Shown here piece after piece: positions 8,457 through 17,326 of a stretch of DNA of 64,000 nt. The notes beneath the pieces are model-generated. The model made no database searches, was not told the DNA's origin, and was given only the letters and a program-made list of their open reading frames with translations. The translations under genes and the position numbers were made by a program. Every line of letters starts with the position of its first letter. Position 1 is the stretch's first letter. Source of the stretch: Natrarchaeobaculum aegyptiacum (GTDB lineage: Archaea; Halobacteriota; Halobacteria; Halobacteriales; Natrialbaceae); NCBI RefSeq assembly GCF_002156705.1, contig NZ_CP019893.1, positions 2,418,001 to 2,482,000 on the forward strand. The letters run 5' to 3'.

Positions 8457-9791
8457 GTGACACGACCCGTTCGGCGAGCCACCGTCTTCGCGGTACTCGG
8501 GACGCTCTCGCTCGCCGTTCCGCTGTTCGGCCCGTCGGTCGGCGTCGCACTCGCGGGACTCGTCCTCGCGGGTGCGTTCGTCGTCACCGACGGGCCGCTG
8601 TTCGACGTCCTCGCGTATCCCGGCGACTACGAGGACGGCCGCCTCTACGGTCTCCTCACCTTCGTCCTCGCGGCCGTCGCCCTCGGACTCGTCGCTGTCG
8701 CCTCCTCGATGTCGGTCGCCATCTTCGTTGGCACCGTCTTCCTGGTCGCCTACGGTAACCTCGCCGAGCAACTGGTCCGCAGCCGACGCCCGGACGGCGA
8801 GGTCCTCCAGGCGACCGTCTTCACGCTCGCCGCGGCCGTCGCCGCCGTCGCCGCCCAGTCGATCACCTGGTGGATCGAGGGGGCGGCAATCGAGCCGATG
8901 CTCCCGTCGGCGCTCTTTCTCGCCGCCAGCGGCGCCCTCCTCGCGGCGCTGCTCCGGGACATCCTCTTGCTGTACGACGACCCCATCGTCATGCTCTCGG
9001 TCGGCGTCCTCCTCTGGTTGCTCTCGGAACTCGAGCCAGCCCTCGGTGCCGTCGAGATCGCCGTTGCCCTCGCGGTCACCATCGCGCTCGGCTACGTCTC
9101 CTACGCGCTCGAGACGGCCTCGATCGCCGGGATGCTCACCGGCGTCCTCCTCGGACTCGTGACGATCGTCCTCGGCGGCTACGGCTGGTTCGTCGTCCTC
9201 ATCGCGTTCTTCGCGATCGGCGGCCTCTCGACGAAGTTCCGCTACGACCGCAAGGAGGAACTCGGCGTCGCAGAAGACAACGACGGTGCCCGCGGCAGCG
9301 GCAACGTCCTCGGGAACGCCGCCGTCGCGCTCGCTGCCGTCCTCGGCTACGCCGCCAGTTCGGTCTCGCTGCTACCCGCTGGCCTCGAGGCGGAGCTGTT
9401 CCTCTTTGCCTTCACGGGCTCGATCGCCACTGCGATGAGCGACACGCTCTCGAGTGAGATCGGGAGCATCTACGACCGTCCCCGGCTGATCACCACCTTC
9501 GAACCCGTCGAGCCGGGGACCGACGGCGGGATTACGTGGCAGGGTGAGATCGCCGGGCTCCTCGGGGCGGCCGTCGTCGCCGCTATCTCGCTGGTTCTGT
9601 TCCCGGAAGTCGAGGCACTCGGCGCGGCCATCATCGTCGTCGCCGGCTTCGTCGGGATGACCGTCGACAGCCTCCTCGGGGCGACCCTCGAGGGATCGGT
9701 GCTCGGCAATCAGGGCGTGAACTTCCTCGCGACGCTCTCCGGTGCGATCGTCTGTGCGCTGCTGGTCCTCTCGTTCGCTGTTCTCGGCTAA
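8457..9791 (+). CDS. DUF92-family integral membrane protein (phytyl-phosphate kinase-like)
   Basis: A 444-residue protein with about a dozen membrane helices. The C-terminal half (from about residue 205) is the DUF92 domain: GMLTGVLLGLVTIVLGGYGW, GLSTKFRYDRKEELG, GSGNVLGNAAVA, FTGSIATAMSDTLSSEIGS and GFVGMTVDSLLGATLEG. In plants and cyanobacteria this family includes VTE6, a phytyl-phosphate kinase of prenyl alcohol salvage. The N-terminal half is a further set of helices. Next to two cis-prenyltransferase genes, a role in phosphorylating or salvaging polyprenol is a fair inference. The GTG start at 8457 lies about 25-30 bases after an AT-rich TTCAAGTAATC stretch. Confidence 0.85.
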   Translation: MTRPVRRATVFAVLGTLSLAVPLFGPSVGVALAGLVLAGAFVVTDGPLFDVLAYPGDYEDGRLYGLLTFVLAAVALGLVAVASSMSVAIFVGTVFLVAYGNLAEQLVRSRRPDGEVLQATVFTLAAAVAAVAAQSITWWIEGAAIEPMLPSALFLAASGALLAALLRDILLLYDDPIVMLSVGVLLWLLSELEPALGAVEIAVALAVTIALGYVSYALETASIAGMLTGVLLGLVTIVLGGYGWFVVLIAFFAIGGLSTKFRYDRKEELGVAEDNDGARGSGNVLGNAAVALAAVLGYAASSVSLLPAGLEAELFLFAFTGSIATAMSDTLSSEIGSIYDRPRLITTFEPVEPGTDGGITWQGEIAGLLGAAVVAAISLVLFPEVEALGAAIIVVAGFVGMTVDSLLGATLEGSVLGNQGVNFLATLSGAIVCALLVLSFAVLG

Positions 9792-10063
9792 TCGTCCGCG
9801 ACGATGCGGACGGTCTCGCGTCCGCTCGACGCGTCTCCATCGTGTGCGTCGGTCTCCGTACGGCCCGCTCGATTCGCTCTGGCCCCGCCCGCTGCCCGGG
9901 TATCGTCTCGCGGACTGTCGTCCCCGGCACCGACGGGGGTTCGAATCTCGCTCACGTCCGTGGTTCGGCGCTGGTGGAACGCGGCGACGTTCGTCGCCGC
10001 GAAGAGAACGACTACCCAGACGCCGAGGAGGAACAGTGCGGCCGACGGGGGAGGGGTCATCAC
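9788..10063 (-). CDS. Small single-pass membrane protein, unknown
   Basis: A 91-residue protein with one N-terminal membrane helix (ALFLLGVWVVVLFAATNVAAF, residues 9-29) and a polar tail rich in Asp, Arg and Gly. The tail would face the cytoplasm or the outside depending on topology. I do not recognise a family. It ends 4 bases inside the 3' end of the convergent DUF92 gene. It could be a chance reading frame, but the clean hydrophobic helix followed by an acidic tail favours a real gene. Confidence 0.5.
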   Translation of the reverse strand: MMTPPPSAALFLLGVWVVVLFAATNVAAFHQRRTTDVSEIRTPVGAGDDSPRDDTRAAGGARANRAGRTETDAHDGDASSGRETVRIVADD

Positions 10064-10166
10064 GAGGCCGTCCGTGCTGGGTACGTATGAACGCTACGGT
10101 CGATCCGGTCCGAGCGGATCGCTCGAGGCTCTATACCGGAGAATTGTTGTGTCCAATCGGTCCCGA

Positions 10167-11522
10167 CTACTCGCCGTTTGGCGGCTCCGCCGCGACGTCG
10201 GTGATCGCGTGCACCCGGACGTCGGTCGGTCGCTTCGTGAACTGCCCGAGCGAGCGGGCGACGATCCGCTCGACGCCACGGTCGGCGGCCACGTCGACCA
10301 GTTGCTGGCTCGCGATTCCGTCGAGGACGATCGTCACGGGCGGCTCCGCGAGTTCCTCGAGCGTGTCGGTGACGGCGGCAGCGCCGGTCTCGTCGATCAC
10401 GTCCGCGTCGGCGTCGAGAAACCGGACGCGATCCGTTCCCTCTCGGATGACGTCGCTGGCGTGCTCGTAGACGGTCTCTGGCTCGCGGTCCGTTGCGTCG
10501 TCGGTCTCGAGGTCACCCGCCGACGCGGGCTCTTCGACCTCGACCGTATCCGCATCTGACGGCTCGACAGCCTCCGAACCGGTTGCCGGGCTCGAGCCGT
10601 TCTCGACTCCCTCGATCGAGCGGGCTCGCGGTCCCGACGTGTTCGCGCCGGGGGAGGGGGCGGGAGCCGGCGTGGCGCTGCCGTCGGTGGCCGCGATCGC
10701 CTCTCGCGGTTCGTTCAGACTGGCAACGGTGTCGTAAGGGACCTTGTTCCGGAGCGCGGCGAACAGTTCGTGGTGGTCGAGTTCCTCGACGGAGTCGCCG
10801 GCGGGAGCGAACGCCACGTAGTCGACGTCCCCGACCTGTGAGAGTTCCTCCAGGATGAGGTCACCGCCGCGGTCGCCGTCGAGGAACGCGGTGACGGTGC
10901 GGTGACGGGTGAGTTCGGCGACGGCGTCGGGGACGTTCGTCCCCTCGACGGCGATGGCGTTCTTGATACCGTACTTGAGCAGCGTGAGGACGTCCGATCG
11001 TCCCTCGACGACGATGATCGCGTCGCTGTCGGTCACCCGCGGTCCCGCAGGAAGTCCCTCGTACTCGGTGACGTCCTCGACGCGAACGTGCTCGCGAACC
11101 TCTGCGAGGATTTCGTCGGAGGACATGACCGTGTCGTCGAAGCCGGTCCGAAGCAGTTCCTTGGCGCGTTCGACGACTTCCTTGCGCTTTGCGGCCCTGA
11201 CGTCTTCGATCTCTGCCACCTCGAGGTCGGCCCGGCAGGGACCGACGCGGGTAATCGTCTCGAGGGAGGCAGCGAGCGTGGCGGTCTCGACCTTGTCGAG
11301 GCTGGTTGCGATGGTGACCTCGCCGGTCGACTGGCCCTTGCTGCTCGCGATTTCGACGTCGATGCGACCGACCTTCTGGGACTGACGGAGGTCACGGAGG
11401 TCGAGTTCGTCGCCGAGGAGGCCTTCGGTTTGCCCGAAGATGGCGCCGACGACGTCGCTCCGCTCGACGACCCCGTCAGCCGTGACGTTCGCGTGAATGA
11501 GGTATTTCGAGGTGTCTTCCAT
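10167..11522 (-). CDS. dnaG: Archaeal DnaG primase
   Basis: A 451-residue archaeal DnaG. The N-terminal archaeal domain (MEDTSKYLIHANVTADGVVERSDVVG, LRQSQKVGRIDVEI) is followed by a TOPRIM domain with VVEGRSDV (residues 172-178) and FLDGDRGGDLI, the metal-binding Glu and Asp residues. A 100-residue acidic, low-complexity linker (SPATGSEAVEPSDADTVEVE) joins it to a C-terminal alpha/beta domain. In archaea this protein can synthesise RNA primers and is also found with the exosome, where it helps poly(A)-rich RNA turnover. The frame is open further upstream, but the ATG at 11522 is the conserved start. Confidence 0.95.
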   Translation of the reverse strand: MEDTSKYLIHANVTADGVVERSDVVGAIFGQTEGLLGDELDLRDLRQSQKVGRIDVEIASSKGQSTGEVTIATSLDKVETATLAASLETITRVGPCRADLEVAEIEDVRAAKRKEVVERAKELLRTGFDDTVMSSDEILAEVREHVRVEDVTEYEGLPAGPRVTDSDAIIVVEGRSDVLTLLKYGIKNAIAVEGTNVPDAVAELTRHRTVTAFLDGDRGGDLILEELSQVGDVDYVAFAPAGDSVEELDHHELFAALRNKVPYDTVASLNEPREAIAATDGSATPAPAPSPGANTSGPRARSIEGVENGSSPATGSEAVEPSDADTVEVEEPASAGDLETDDATDREPETVYEHASDVIREGTDRVRFLDADADVIDETGAAAVTDTLEELAEPPVTIVLDGIASQQLVDVAADRGVERIVARSLGQFTKRPTDVRVHAITDVAAEPPNGE

Positions 11523-11699
11523 GGGGGATCTGTCACCGGCGCGACCGGTGACGGGGGGATGCGCGGGGGCGATCCGGTTACCGAAAGGTACGGCCGTGGA
11601 AGGGAAATAGCTGTTGACCCGCCAGATCCGTCGGAGTGTCGGATCGACAGCGTTCGACCGTTCCGGGTCGTGCTCGCCCACGAATCGAACTGCCGTCGA

Positions 11700-12599
11700 T
11701 CAGACGGCCGCCTGCTCCCTGTAGACCGCCAGATACCAGTAGACAGACAGGCCGAGCAGAACGGCCAGTCCCCCGAGGAAGAACACCATCCCGGGAGAGG
11801 AAAGCGAGAAGAACGACTCGACGAGTTCGAGACCGCCGTCGACGACACCTTCTGGTTCCACGTCGTCGGCCGGAGCGTCCGCATCGAGCGCTTCGTCGTC
11901 CGGTTCCGCGACAGGCTCGTCGGCCGGGGCGTCTTCCTCGACGGCTTCGTCCATCGGTGCTGCATCGGCGGCGGCGACGTCGTCTTCGGGTGCGTCGTCG
12001 GCGACGTCTTCGTCGAATGCAGTGACGCCAGCGTCGTCGGCCGCTGGTTCGTCAGGCTCGTCCGGGGCGTCGGTAGCCCTCTCGTATTCGTCGCCCGCTG
12101 GGGCAGGCGCGGCGTCCTCGGTCACTCCCGATCCAGCGGCGTCGAACCACTGGGTGGCACCGTACTGGACGAGCAAACTGCCGCCAGCGAGTGCACCGAT
12201 CGCGCCGATGAGCCGTGAGATGGCCCGTTTCAACTGGGCACCCGTCGACTCGTCACTGGTGACGATCAGCGGCCCGTTCGTCGTCGCGTAAACGCTCATC
12301 TCGTTGCCACGCGAGGAGTACCAGGTGTCGACGACCTCGACCAGTCCCGCGTCCTCGAGCTTTTCGAGGTGGTAGCGGACGTTCTGTATCGAGGAGTCGA
12401 TGGCCTCCGCGACGTCGCTGGGCGTCCCGGGCTCTTCGTCGAGTCTGGCGTAAATTTCCCGGGCGGTCGTCGAGGAGAGCGCGCTGAAGACGGCGTCGGC
12501 GTCCTCGCCCTCGAGATCGACCACGCGTGGTGGCCCCTCCTGGGCGGGCGTCTCAGAGCGGAAGGGAAACAGGCGGGCCATATCGTCGGTTGCTTGCAT
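11700..12599 (-). CDS. Membrane-anchored ArsR-type winged-helix regulator
   Basis: About 299 residues. Residues 30-110 form a winged helix of ArsR type (ADAVFSALSSTTAREIYARL, then IQNVRYHLEKLEDAGLVEVVDTWYSSRG). A hydrophobic stretch (LIGAIGALAGGSLLVQYGATQW) and a C-terminal helix (MVFFLGGLAVLLGLSVYWYLAVY) bracket a 100-residue region very rich in Ala, Asp, Glu and Pro. The protein probably binds DNA while tethered to the membrane and may sense envelope state. The start may be the second Met at 12581, because a GTATAC box lies about 30 bases upstream of it. It lies upstream of dnaG on the same strand but 178 bases away. Confidence 0.85.
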   Translation of the reverse strand: MQATDDMARLFPFRSETPAQEGPPRVVDLEGEDADAVFSALSSTTAREIYARLDEEPGTPSDVAEAIDSSIQNVRYHLEKLEDAGLVEVVDTWYSSRGNEMSVYATTNGPLIVTSDESTGAQLKRAISRLIGAIGALAGGSLLVQYGATQWFDAAGSGVTEDAAPAPAGDEYERATDAPDEPDEPAADDAGVTAFDEDVADDAPEDDVAAADAAPMDEAVEEDAPADEPVAEPDDEALDADAPADDVEPEGVVDGGLELVESFFSLSSPGMVFFLGGLAVLLGLSVYWYLAVYREQAAV

Positions 12600-12754
12600 T
12601 CGCCTGCCGAGGGGTATACGTTTTGTCTTACCTGAAACGTCTGTTTCACCTACCGAAACCGGCAGCCTGCGAACCGATCGGGGCCATCGACACGACTCGA
12701 GCGGTCCCCCGTCGAAAGAAAAGCCTTACTCCGGTCGGTTCCCCAGCCCCGCGC

Positions 12755-13021
12755 ATGCAACGGCTCGAGGTGTGGGGCTGGCTCGTGGTCGCGGTCGTCC
12801 TCTCGGTGCTCGCGATTCCGTGGTTCCTGTGGGGGGATGCGACGACCGTGGTGGGTCTGCCGCTGTGGCTGTGGTGGCACGTCGGGTGGATGGTGCTCGC
12901 CTCCGTGGTCTTCTGGGTATTCACCCGGCGGGGCTGGGGGATCGGCATCGAACCAGACGCGTCCCGGACGTCTCCTGACGGGACCGACCCGCGGACGGAC
13001 GCCGGGGGTGACGGTCGGTGA
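12755..13021 (+). CDS. DUF3311 small membrane protein (symporter partner)
   Basis: An 88-residue protein with two membrane helices (WGWLVVAVVLSVLAIPWFLWG and LPLWLWWHVGWMVLASVVFWVF) and an acidic tail. DUF3311 proteins are almost always encoded directly before a sodium:solute symporter gene, as here: the stop overlaps the symporter GTG by 4 bases (GTGA). They are thought to be small accessory subunits, by analogy with other two-part symporters. ATG at 12755 lies at the foot of the first helix. Confidence 0.85.
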   Translation: MQRLEVWGWLVVAVVLSVLAIPWFLWGDATTVVGLPLWLWWHVGWMVLASVVFWVFTRRGWGIGIEPDASRTSPDGTDPRTDAGGDGR

Positions 13022-14487
13022 CGCTCACGCTCCAGCTGGCGATCATCGTCGGCTATCTCGTGGTGGCCCTGCTGGTCGGGTTACTCGCCTACCGCGTGGC
13101 CGAACGGACCGCAGAGGACTTCTACCTCGCGAGTCGCACCTTCGGGACCGTCGTCTTGCTGTTTACGACCTTCGCGACCCTGTTGTCGGCGTTCACCTTC
13201 TTCGCCGGGCCGAACATGGCCTACCAGCACGGACCGGAGTGGATCCTCGTCATGGGCCTGATGGACGGCATCATCTTCGCGATCCTCTGGTACGTGATCG
13301 GCTACAAACAGTGGTTGCTCGGCCGCCAGCGCGACTACGTTACCCTCGGCGAGATGCTCGGCGACCGCTTTGGCTCCCGCGGTCTTCGGGGACTGGTCGC
13401 CGGCGTCAGCCTCGTCTGGCTCTTTCCGTACGTGATGCTCCAGCAGGTCGGGGCCGGCACCGCGCTCGAGGCGCTGACCGAGGGCGCGGTCCCCTACGCG
13501 CTCGGCGCAGGCCTGATCACCGCGTTCATGATCCTCTACGTCGTCGTCGCCGGGATGCGGGGCATCGCCTGGACCGACACCCTGCAGGGGGCGTTCATGC
13601 TCGTGACGACCTGGGTCGCCCTCCTGTGGATTCTCGCGATCGTCGACGGGCCGACGGCGGCCACGGCGGCACTCGAGGCCGAAGCCGCCGGCCACCTCGC
13701 CCTCGGCAGTGACTTCTACACGCCCCAGTGGATGCTGTCGACGGCGATCGTGATCGGCTTCGGCGTGGCGATGTTCCCGCAGGTCAACCAGCGATTCTTC
13801 GCGGCGGGCTCGCGAACCGTCTTCAAGCGCTCGTTCGCCCTCTGGCCGATCCTCTGTGTGTTGCTGTTCGTCCCCTCGTTCCTGCTCGGTGCGTGGGCTC
13901 GCGGGCTCGACGTGACCGTTCCGGAAGGCGGGAACGTCCTGCCGGCGATGCTCGCAGAGTTCAGCCCCGCGTGGTTCGCCGCCCTCGTCATCGCGGGTGC
14001 GATGGCCGCGATGATGTCTTCGTCGGACTCGATGCTGCTGTCGGGGTCGTCGTACTTCACACGGGACCTCTACCGGCCGTACGTGAACGCCGACCTGACG
14101 GAGCGTCGGGAAGACCTCCTCGCCCGCGTCGGCGTCGTGGTGTTCGCTACCGGTGCGTTTCTCGCGAGCCTCTGGAACCCCGCGACGCTGTTCGAACTCG
14201 GCGACGCCGCCTTCAGTGGCTTCGCCCAGCTCGCCCTGCCCGTGATCGCCGCCCTCTACTGGCGCGGGACCACTCGAGCCGGGATCACCGCGGGAATCCT
14301 CGCGAGCCAGGTGTTCTACCTCTCGAGTCTGTTCGTCGCCGTCGTTCCAGCGACCTACGCGGGCTGGTCCGCCGGCCTCGTCGGGATGGGTGTCGGGCTC
14401 CTCGTTACGGTCGGCGTCTCGCTGGTCACCGCTCCGGCCGCCGAGGAACGCCGGTCGATCTACTTCGAGGGGCTGCGAGCCGATTGA
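13018..14487 (+). CDS. Sodium:solute symporter family transporter
   Basis: A 489-residue SSS-family permease with about 13 membrane helices. Visible family features are AERTAEDFYLASRTFG near residue 30, TLLSAFTFFAGPNMAYQHG (substrate/sodium-site helix 1), YGYKQWLLGRQRDYVTLGEMLGDRFGS-type cytoplasmic loop, AGMRGIAWTDTLQGAFML, FPQVNQRFFAA and IAGAMAAMMSSSDSMLLSGSSYFTRDLYRP. The last two are typical of the PanF/PutP branch. It imports an organic solute with Na+; the solute cannot be read from the sequence. Its GTG start overlaps the DUF3311 gene, so the two are translated together. Confidence 0.93.
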   Translation: MTLTLQLAIIVGYLVVALLVGLLAYRVAERTAEDFYLASRTFGTVVLLFTTFATLLSAFTFFAGPNMAYQHGPEWILVMGLMDGIIFAILWYVIGYKQWLLGRQRDYVTLGEMLGDRFGSRGLRGLVAGVSLVWLFPYVMLQQVGAGTALEALTEGAVPYALGAGLITAFMILYVVVAGMRGIAWTDTLQGAFMLVTTWVALLWILAIVDGPTAATAALEAEAAGHLALGSDFYTPQWMLSTAIVIGFGVAMFPQVNQRFFAAGSRTVFKRSFALWPILCVLLFVPSFLLGAWARGLDVTVPEGGNVLPAMLAEFSPAWFAALVIAGAMAAMMSSSDSMLLSGSSYFTRDLYRPYVNADLTERREDLLARVGVVVFATGAFLASLWNPATLFELGDAAFSGFAQLALPVIAALYWRGTTRAGITAGILASQVFYLSSLFVAVVPATYAGWSAGLVGMGVGLLVTVGVSLVTAPAAEERRSIYFEGLRAD

Positions 14488-14566
14488 GCACGTCTGGCGA
14501 CGAACCGAATCACACTGACGAACCCAACCGCCAGACCGATACGCACATCCGTCGAAGTGGGCACCG

Positions 14567-15169
14567 ATGACCGATCCTCTCCCGGCCGACCTCGCCGACG
14601 CGTGGCGGCCGGTGGCGACCCTGACGGACGAACGCTCGATCGTCGCCGTCTCGATCACCGCCGAGACGACCGTCTACGAACCGGTCGAGCCCCCTGCGAC
14701 CACGCCGGTCGAGGCGTCGCTGCCGCTTCGATCGCTGTTCGTCACCGATCTCTCCGTCTCGCCGTCGCTCTCGACCATCGGCCTCGAACCGACCGGCCTC
14801 CTCTCGGTCGCCACGTCCCAGGCGAAAACCCGCTTCGTCGACGTCGTCGAGGAACGCGGCGTGACCGTCGACGGCGTCCGGGACACCATCGCCTTCGAGA
14901 CCCCCTCCGGTGAGCCCGGCAAGTGGCACGTCCTGGAGGCGACCTATCCACTCGTCGCCGACGAGACACCAGCAGACGCAGACTCGCTCACCGCCGAGGC
15001 CCACGTCGTCGTCTGGCCCACCGACTCGAGTTTCGGCGTCGTCGGCGGGACCCACCCGCTCGAGGCCGTCGACGACCGGCCCGTCGATCCGGAACGCGAT
15101 CGGGACCGAATCGCCCGGCTCGTTCGATCGGTCGGTGGAGACGCGCCCGGCGGGTCGCCGGCGGAGTAA
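14567..15169 (+). CDS. Conserved hypothetical acidic protein
   Basis: A 200-residue soluble, acidic protein with haloarchaeal codon use throughout. I do not recognise a family. It reads as an alternating beta-rich fold (SIVAVSITAETTVYEP, SLFVTDLSVSPSLSTIGLEP, EATYPLVADETPADADSLTAEAHVVVWPTDSSFGVVGGT) with a basic C-terminal helix DRDRIARLVRSV. There is no signal peptide or membrane segment. It follows the symporter gene by 80 bases on the same strand, and the Bat-type regulator follows 100 bases later; neither gives a clear functional link. Confidence 0.7.
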   Translation: MTDPLPADLADAWRPVATLTDERSIVAVSITAETTVYEPVEPPATTPVEASLPLRSLFVTDLSVSPSLSTIGLEPTGLLSVATSQAKTRFVDVVEERGVTVDGVRDTIAFETPSGEPGKWHVLEATYPLVADETPADADSLTAEAHVVVWPTDSSFGVVGGTHPLEAVDDRPVDPERDRDRIARLVRSVGGDAPGGSPAE

Positions 15170-15270
15170 CGGCGGTCGCGCGAGGCGTCCTGTCGTCGTC
15201 CAGTAACGTCGCGGCGAGAAATGCCAGATTACCCGCCACCCTTATTCTCGTCGGGGCAGTGTGCCCGATA

Positions 15271-17280
15271 ATGTGCGAGGAGTGGTCACCGATCGAACGA
15301 GACGCCTCGTCGACTCCGGACGAGCGCGTTTCAGATCGGTCACTCGACGAATCGGATCGACAGCGGCCGCCTGCGCTGGCGGTGCTCGACCGGATCGGCG
15401 ACCCCGTCTACGCCTTCGACGACGACCTGAACGTGACGTACGCCAACGACGCTGCTCGAGCGCTGTTCGGGCTCGCCGCCGGTTGCGCTCGCCCCAACGA
15501 CGCGACTCGAGGTGGTTGCTCACCGCCGTCGCTGTTCGACGAGGCCCACCACCGAGCGCTCGAGCGTGAGCGCCGGTCGCCCCTGACGGTCGATCGATAC
15601 CACGAGGCGTCCGACTCGTGGCTCGAGGCCAGACTGTGGCCGTCAGCGACGGGCGTGACCGTCGAGGTTCGCGACGTCACCGAGCGTAACGACCGCGAGC
15701 GACGGGTCGCAGAAGACGACACGCTCCGGGTGATCTTCGAGGCCGCCCACGACGCGATCGTGCTCGGTGACCACCGGTCGATCACCGAAGCAAATCCAGC
15801 CGCGTGCGAACTGTTCGGACTCGAGCGATCGGAACTGCGCGGCCGATCGTTCGTCGAGTTCGTCGCCGACGACGAGTGCGATATACGCGAGGAGTGGCGG
15901 GACTTCCTCGAGACCGGGCGACGGCGAGATATCCGTCGGCTCGCGCTGGCCGATGGAACCGAACGGGTCGTCGAGTACAACGCCGTCGCGAACGTGGTCC
16001 CCGGGACGCATCTGGCAGTCCTGCGGGACGTCACGGACGCACGCGAACGCGAGCGGGAACTCGAGGAGCAACGTCAGCGACTGGCCGCGCTCAATCACGT
16101 CAACGGGGTCGTTCGTGAGATCAACGCGGCGATCGTCAACGGCTCGACGCGAGACGACCTCGAGACGGTCGCCTGCCAGACGCTCGCTGACTCGCCGTCC
16201 TACGAGTTCGCGTTCGTCGCCGACGTCGATTCGAACGTCGTCACGACCCGCGTCGAGGCGGGCGTCGACGGCTATCTCGAGTCGATCCCGCTCTCGATCG
16301 ACGCCGACGACCCGTCGGGACGAGGACCGATCGGCCGGGCGATTCGAACCCTCGAGGTTCAGGTCACCAACGACGTCCTCGAGGATCCGACGTTTCGACC
16401 GTGGCACGACGACGCCAGGGAGCGTGGCTATGCCTCCGCGGCAGTGATCCCGATCGTCCACGGCGGCGTGCTGTACGGCGTCCTCGGTGTCACGAGCGCC
16501 CGGCCGAACGCGTTCTCCGACGAAGAGCGCGCCGTCGTCTCCCAGCTCGGTGAACTCCTCGGACACGCCATCGCAGCCCAGGAGCGTCGGCGCGTCTTGC
16601 TCGGCGAGACCGTAATCGAACTCGAACTCGTCATCGACGACGCGACGGCGATGTTCGACGGTCCGTCGATGGCTGACCGGATCGTCCAGTTCGACCGGGT
16701 CGTCCGGATCGGCGACGACCAGTACCTCGAGTACGGCTCGACGTCACCGGAAACCTACCCGGAAGTCGAGGAACTGGTCGACTGCGTCCCCCACTGGGAC
16801 GACGTCACGGTACTCGAAGAGTCGGGCGACCAGCTGACGTTCGAACTCGAGATCACTGCGCCACCGATGTTCTCGGTCATCGAGGCCTACGGCGGGTACG
16901 TCGACGCGGCGGCCATCCACGACGGCGATTACATCACGACGATCCTCCTGCCACCGGGGACGGACGTTCGCGCGCTCGTCGCCGAAATCGAGTCGGTCTA
17001 TCCCGGCACCCGGACCCTCGCGCGCCGCCAGCGTAACCTGACGCGGGAATCGATCGCGAAACTGGTCGATCGGCTGACCGCGGACCTCACGCCCCGCCAG
17101 CGGACGGCACTCGAGATGGCCTACGCGACGGGGTACTTCGAGTGGCCCCGAACTACCTCGGGCGAGGAGGTTGCAGAAACTCTCGACGTCACGCCCGCGA
17201 CCTTCCACGAACACCTCCGGACGGCCCAGCGGAAGCTCCTCGACGCACTGTTCGACGAGGGAGAGCGACTCGAGGAGTGA
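15271..17280 (+). CDS. PAS-PAS-GAF-HTH_10 (Bat-type) transcriptional regulator
   Basis: A 669-residue haloarchaeal regulator of the bacterio-opsin activator type. From the N-terminus: PAS 1 (LDRIGDPVYAFDDDLNVTYAN), PAS 2 (VIFEAAHDAIVLGDHRSITEAN), a short coiled coil, a GAF domain (VRTLEVQVTNDVLEDP, VIPIVHGGVLYGVLGVT), a Bat-specific beta domain, and a C-terminal HTH_10 helix-turn-helix (LTPRQRTALEMAYATGYFEWPR, GEEVAETLDVTPATFHEHLRTAQRKLLDAL). The input domains suggest sensing of light, redox or a small ligand. The reading frame is open well upstream, but ATG at 15271 starts 25 codons before the first conserved PAS sequence. Confidence 0.93.
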   Translation: MCEEWSPIERDASSTPDERVSDRSLDESDRQRPPALAVLDRIGDPVYAFDDDLNVTYANDAARALFGLAAGCARPNDATRGGCSPPSLFDEAHHRALERERRSPLTVDRYHEASDSWLEARLWPSATGVTVEVRDVTERNDRERRVAEDDTLRVIFEAAHDAIVLGDHRSITEANPAACELFGLERSELRGRSFVEFVADDECDIREEWRDFLETGRRRDIRRLALADGTERVVEYNAVANVVPGTHLAVLRDVTDARERERELEEQRQRLAALNHVNGVVREINAAIVNGSTRDDLETVACQTLADSPSYEFAFVADVDSNVVTTRVEAGVDGYLESIPLSIDADDPSGRGPIGRAIRTLEVQVTNDVLEDPTFRPWHDDARERGYASAAVIPIVHGGVLYGVLGVTSARPNAFSDEERAVVSQLGELLGHAIAAQERRRVLLGETVIELELVIDDATAMFDGPSMADRIVQFDRVVRIGDDQYLEYGSTSPETYPEVEELVDCVPHWDDVTVLEESGDQLTFELEITAPPMFSVIEAYGGYVDAAAIHDGDYITTILLPPGTDVRALVAEIESVYPGTRTLARRQRNLTRESIAKLVDRLTADLTPRQRTALEMAYATGYFEWPRTTSGEEVAETLDVTPATFHEHLRTAQRKLLDALFDEGERLEE

Positions 17281-17296
17281 CGACGAGTCTGGTGAT

Positions 17297-17306
17297 TTTT
17301 ATACGT
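17297..17306 (+). promoter_or_regulatory. TATA box for leaderless transcript of DUF6293 gene
   Basis: TTTTTATACG at 17297-17306 lies 21-30 bases upstream of the ATG at 17327, the spacing expected if transcription starts at the start codon. It also supports that start over the longer open frame. Confidence 0.6.
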
Positions 17307-17326
17307 ACTGCCTCGCTGGTCTACGT

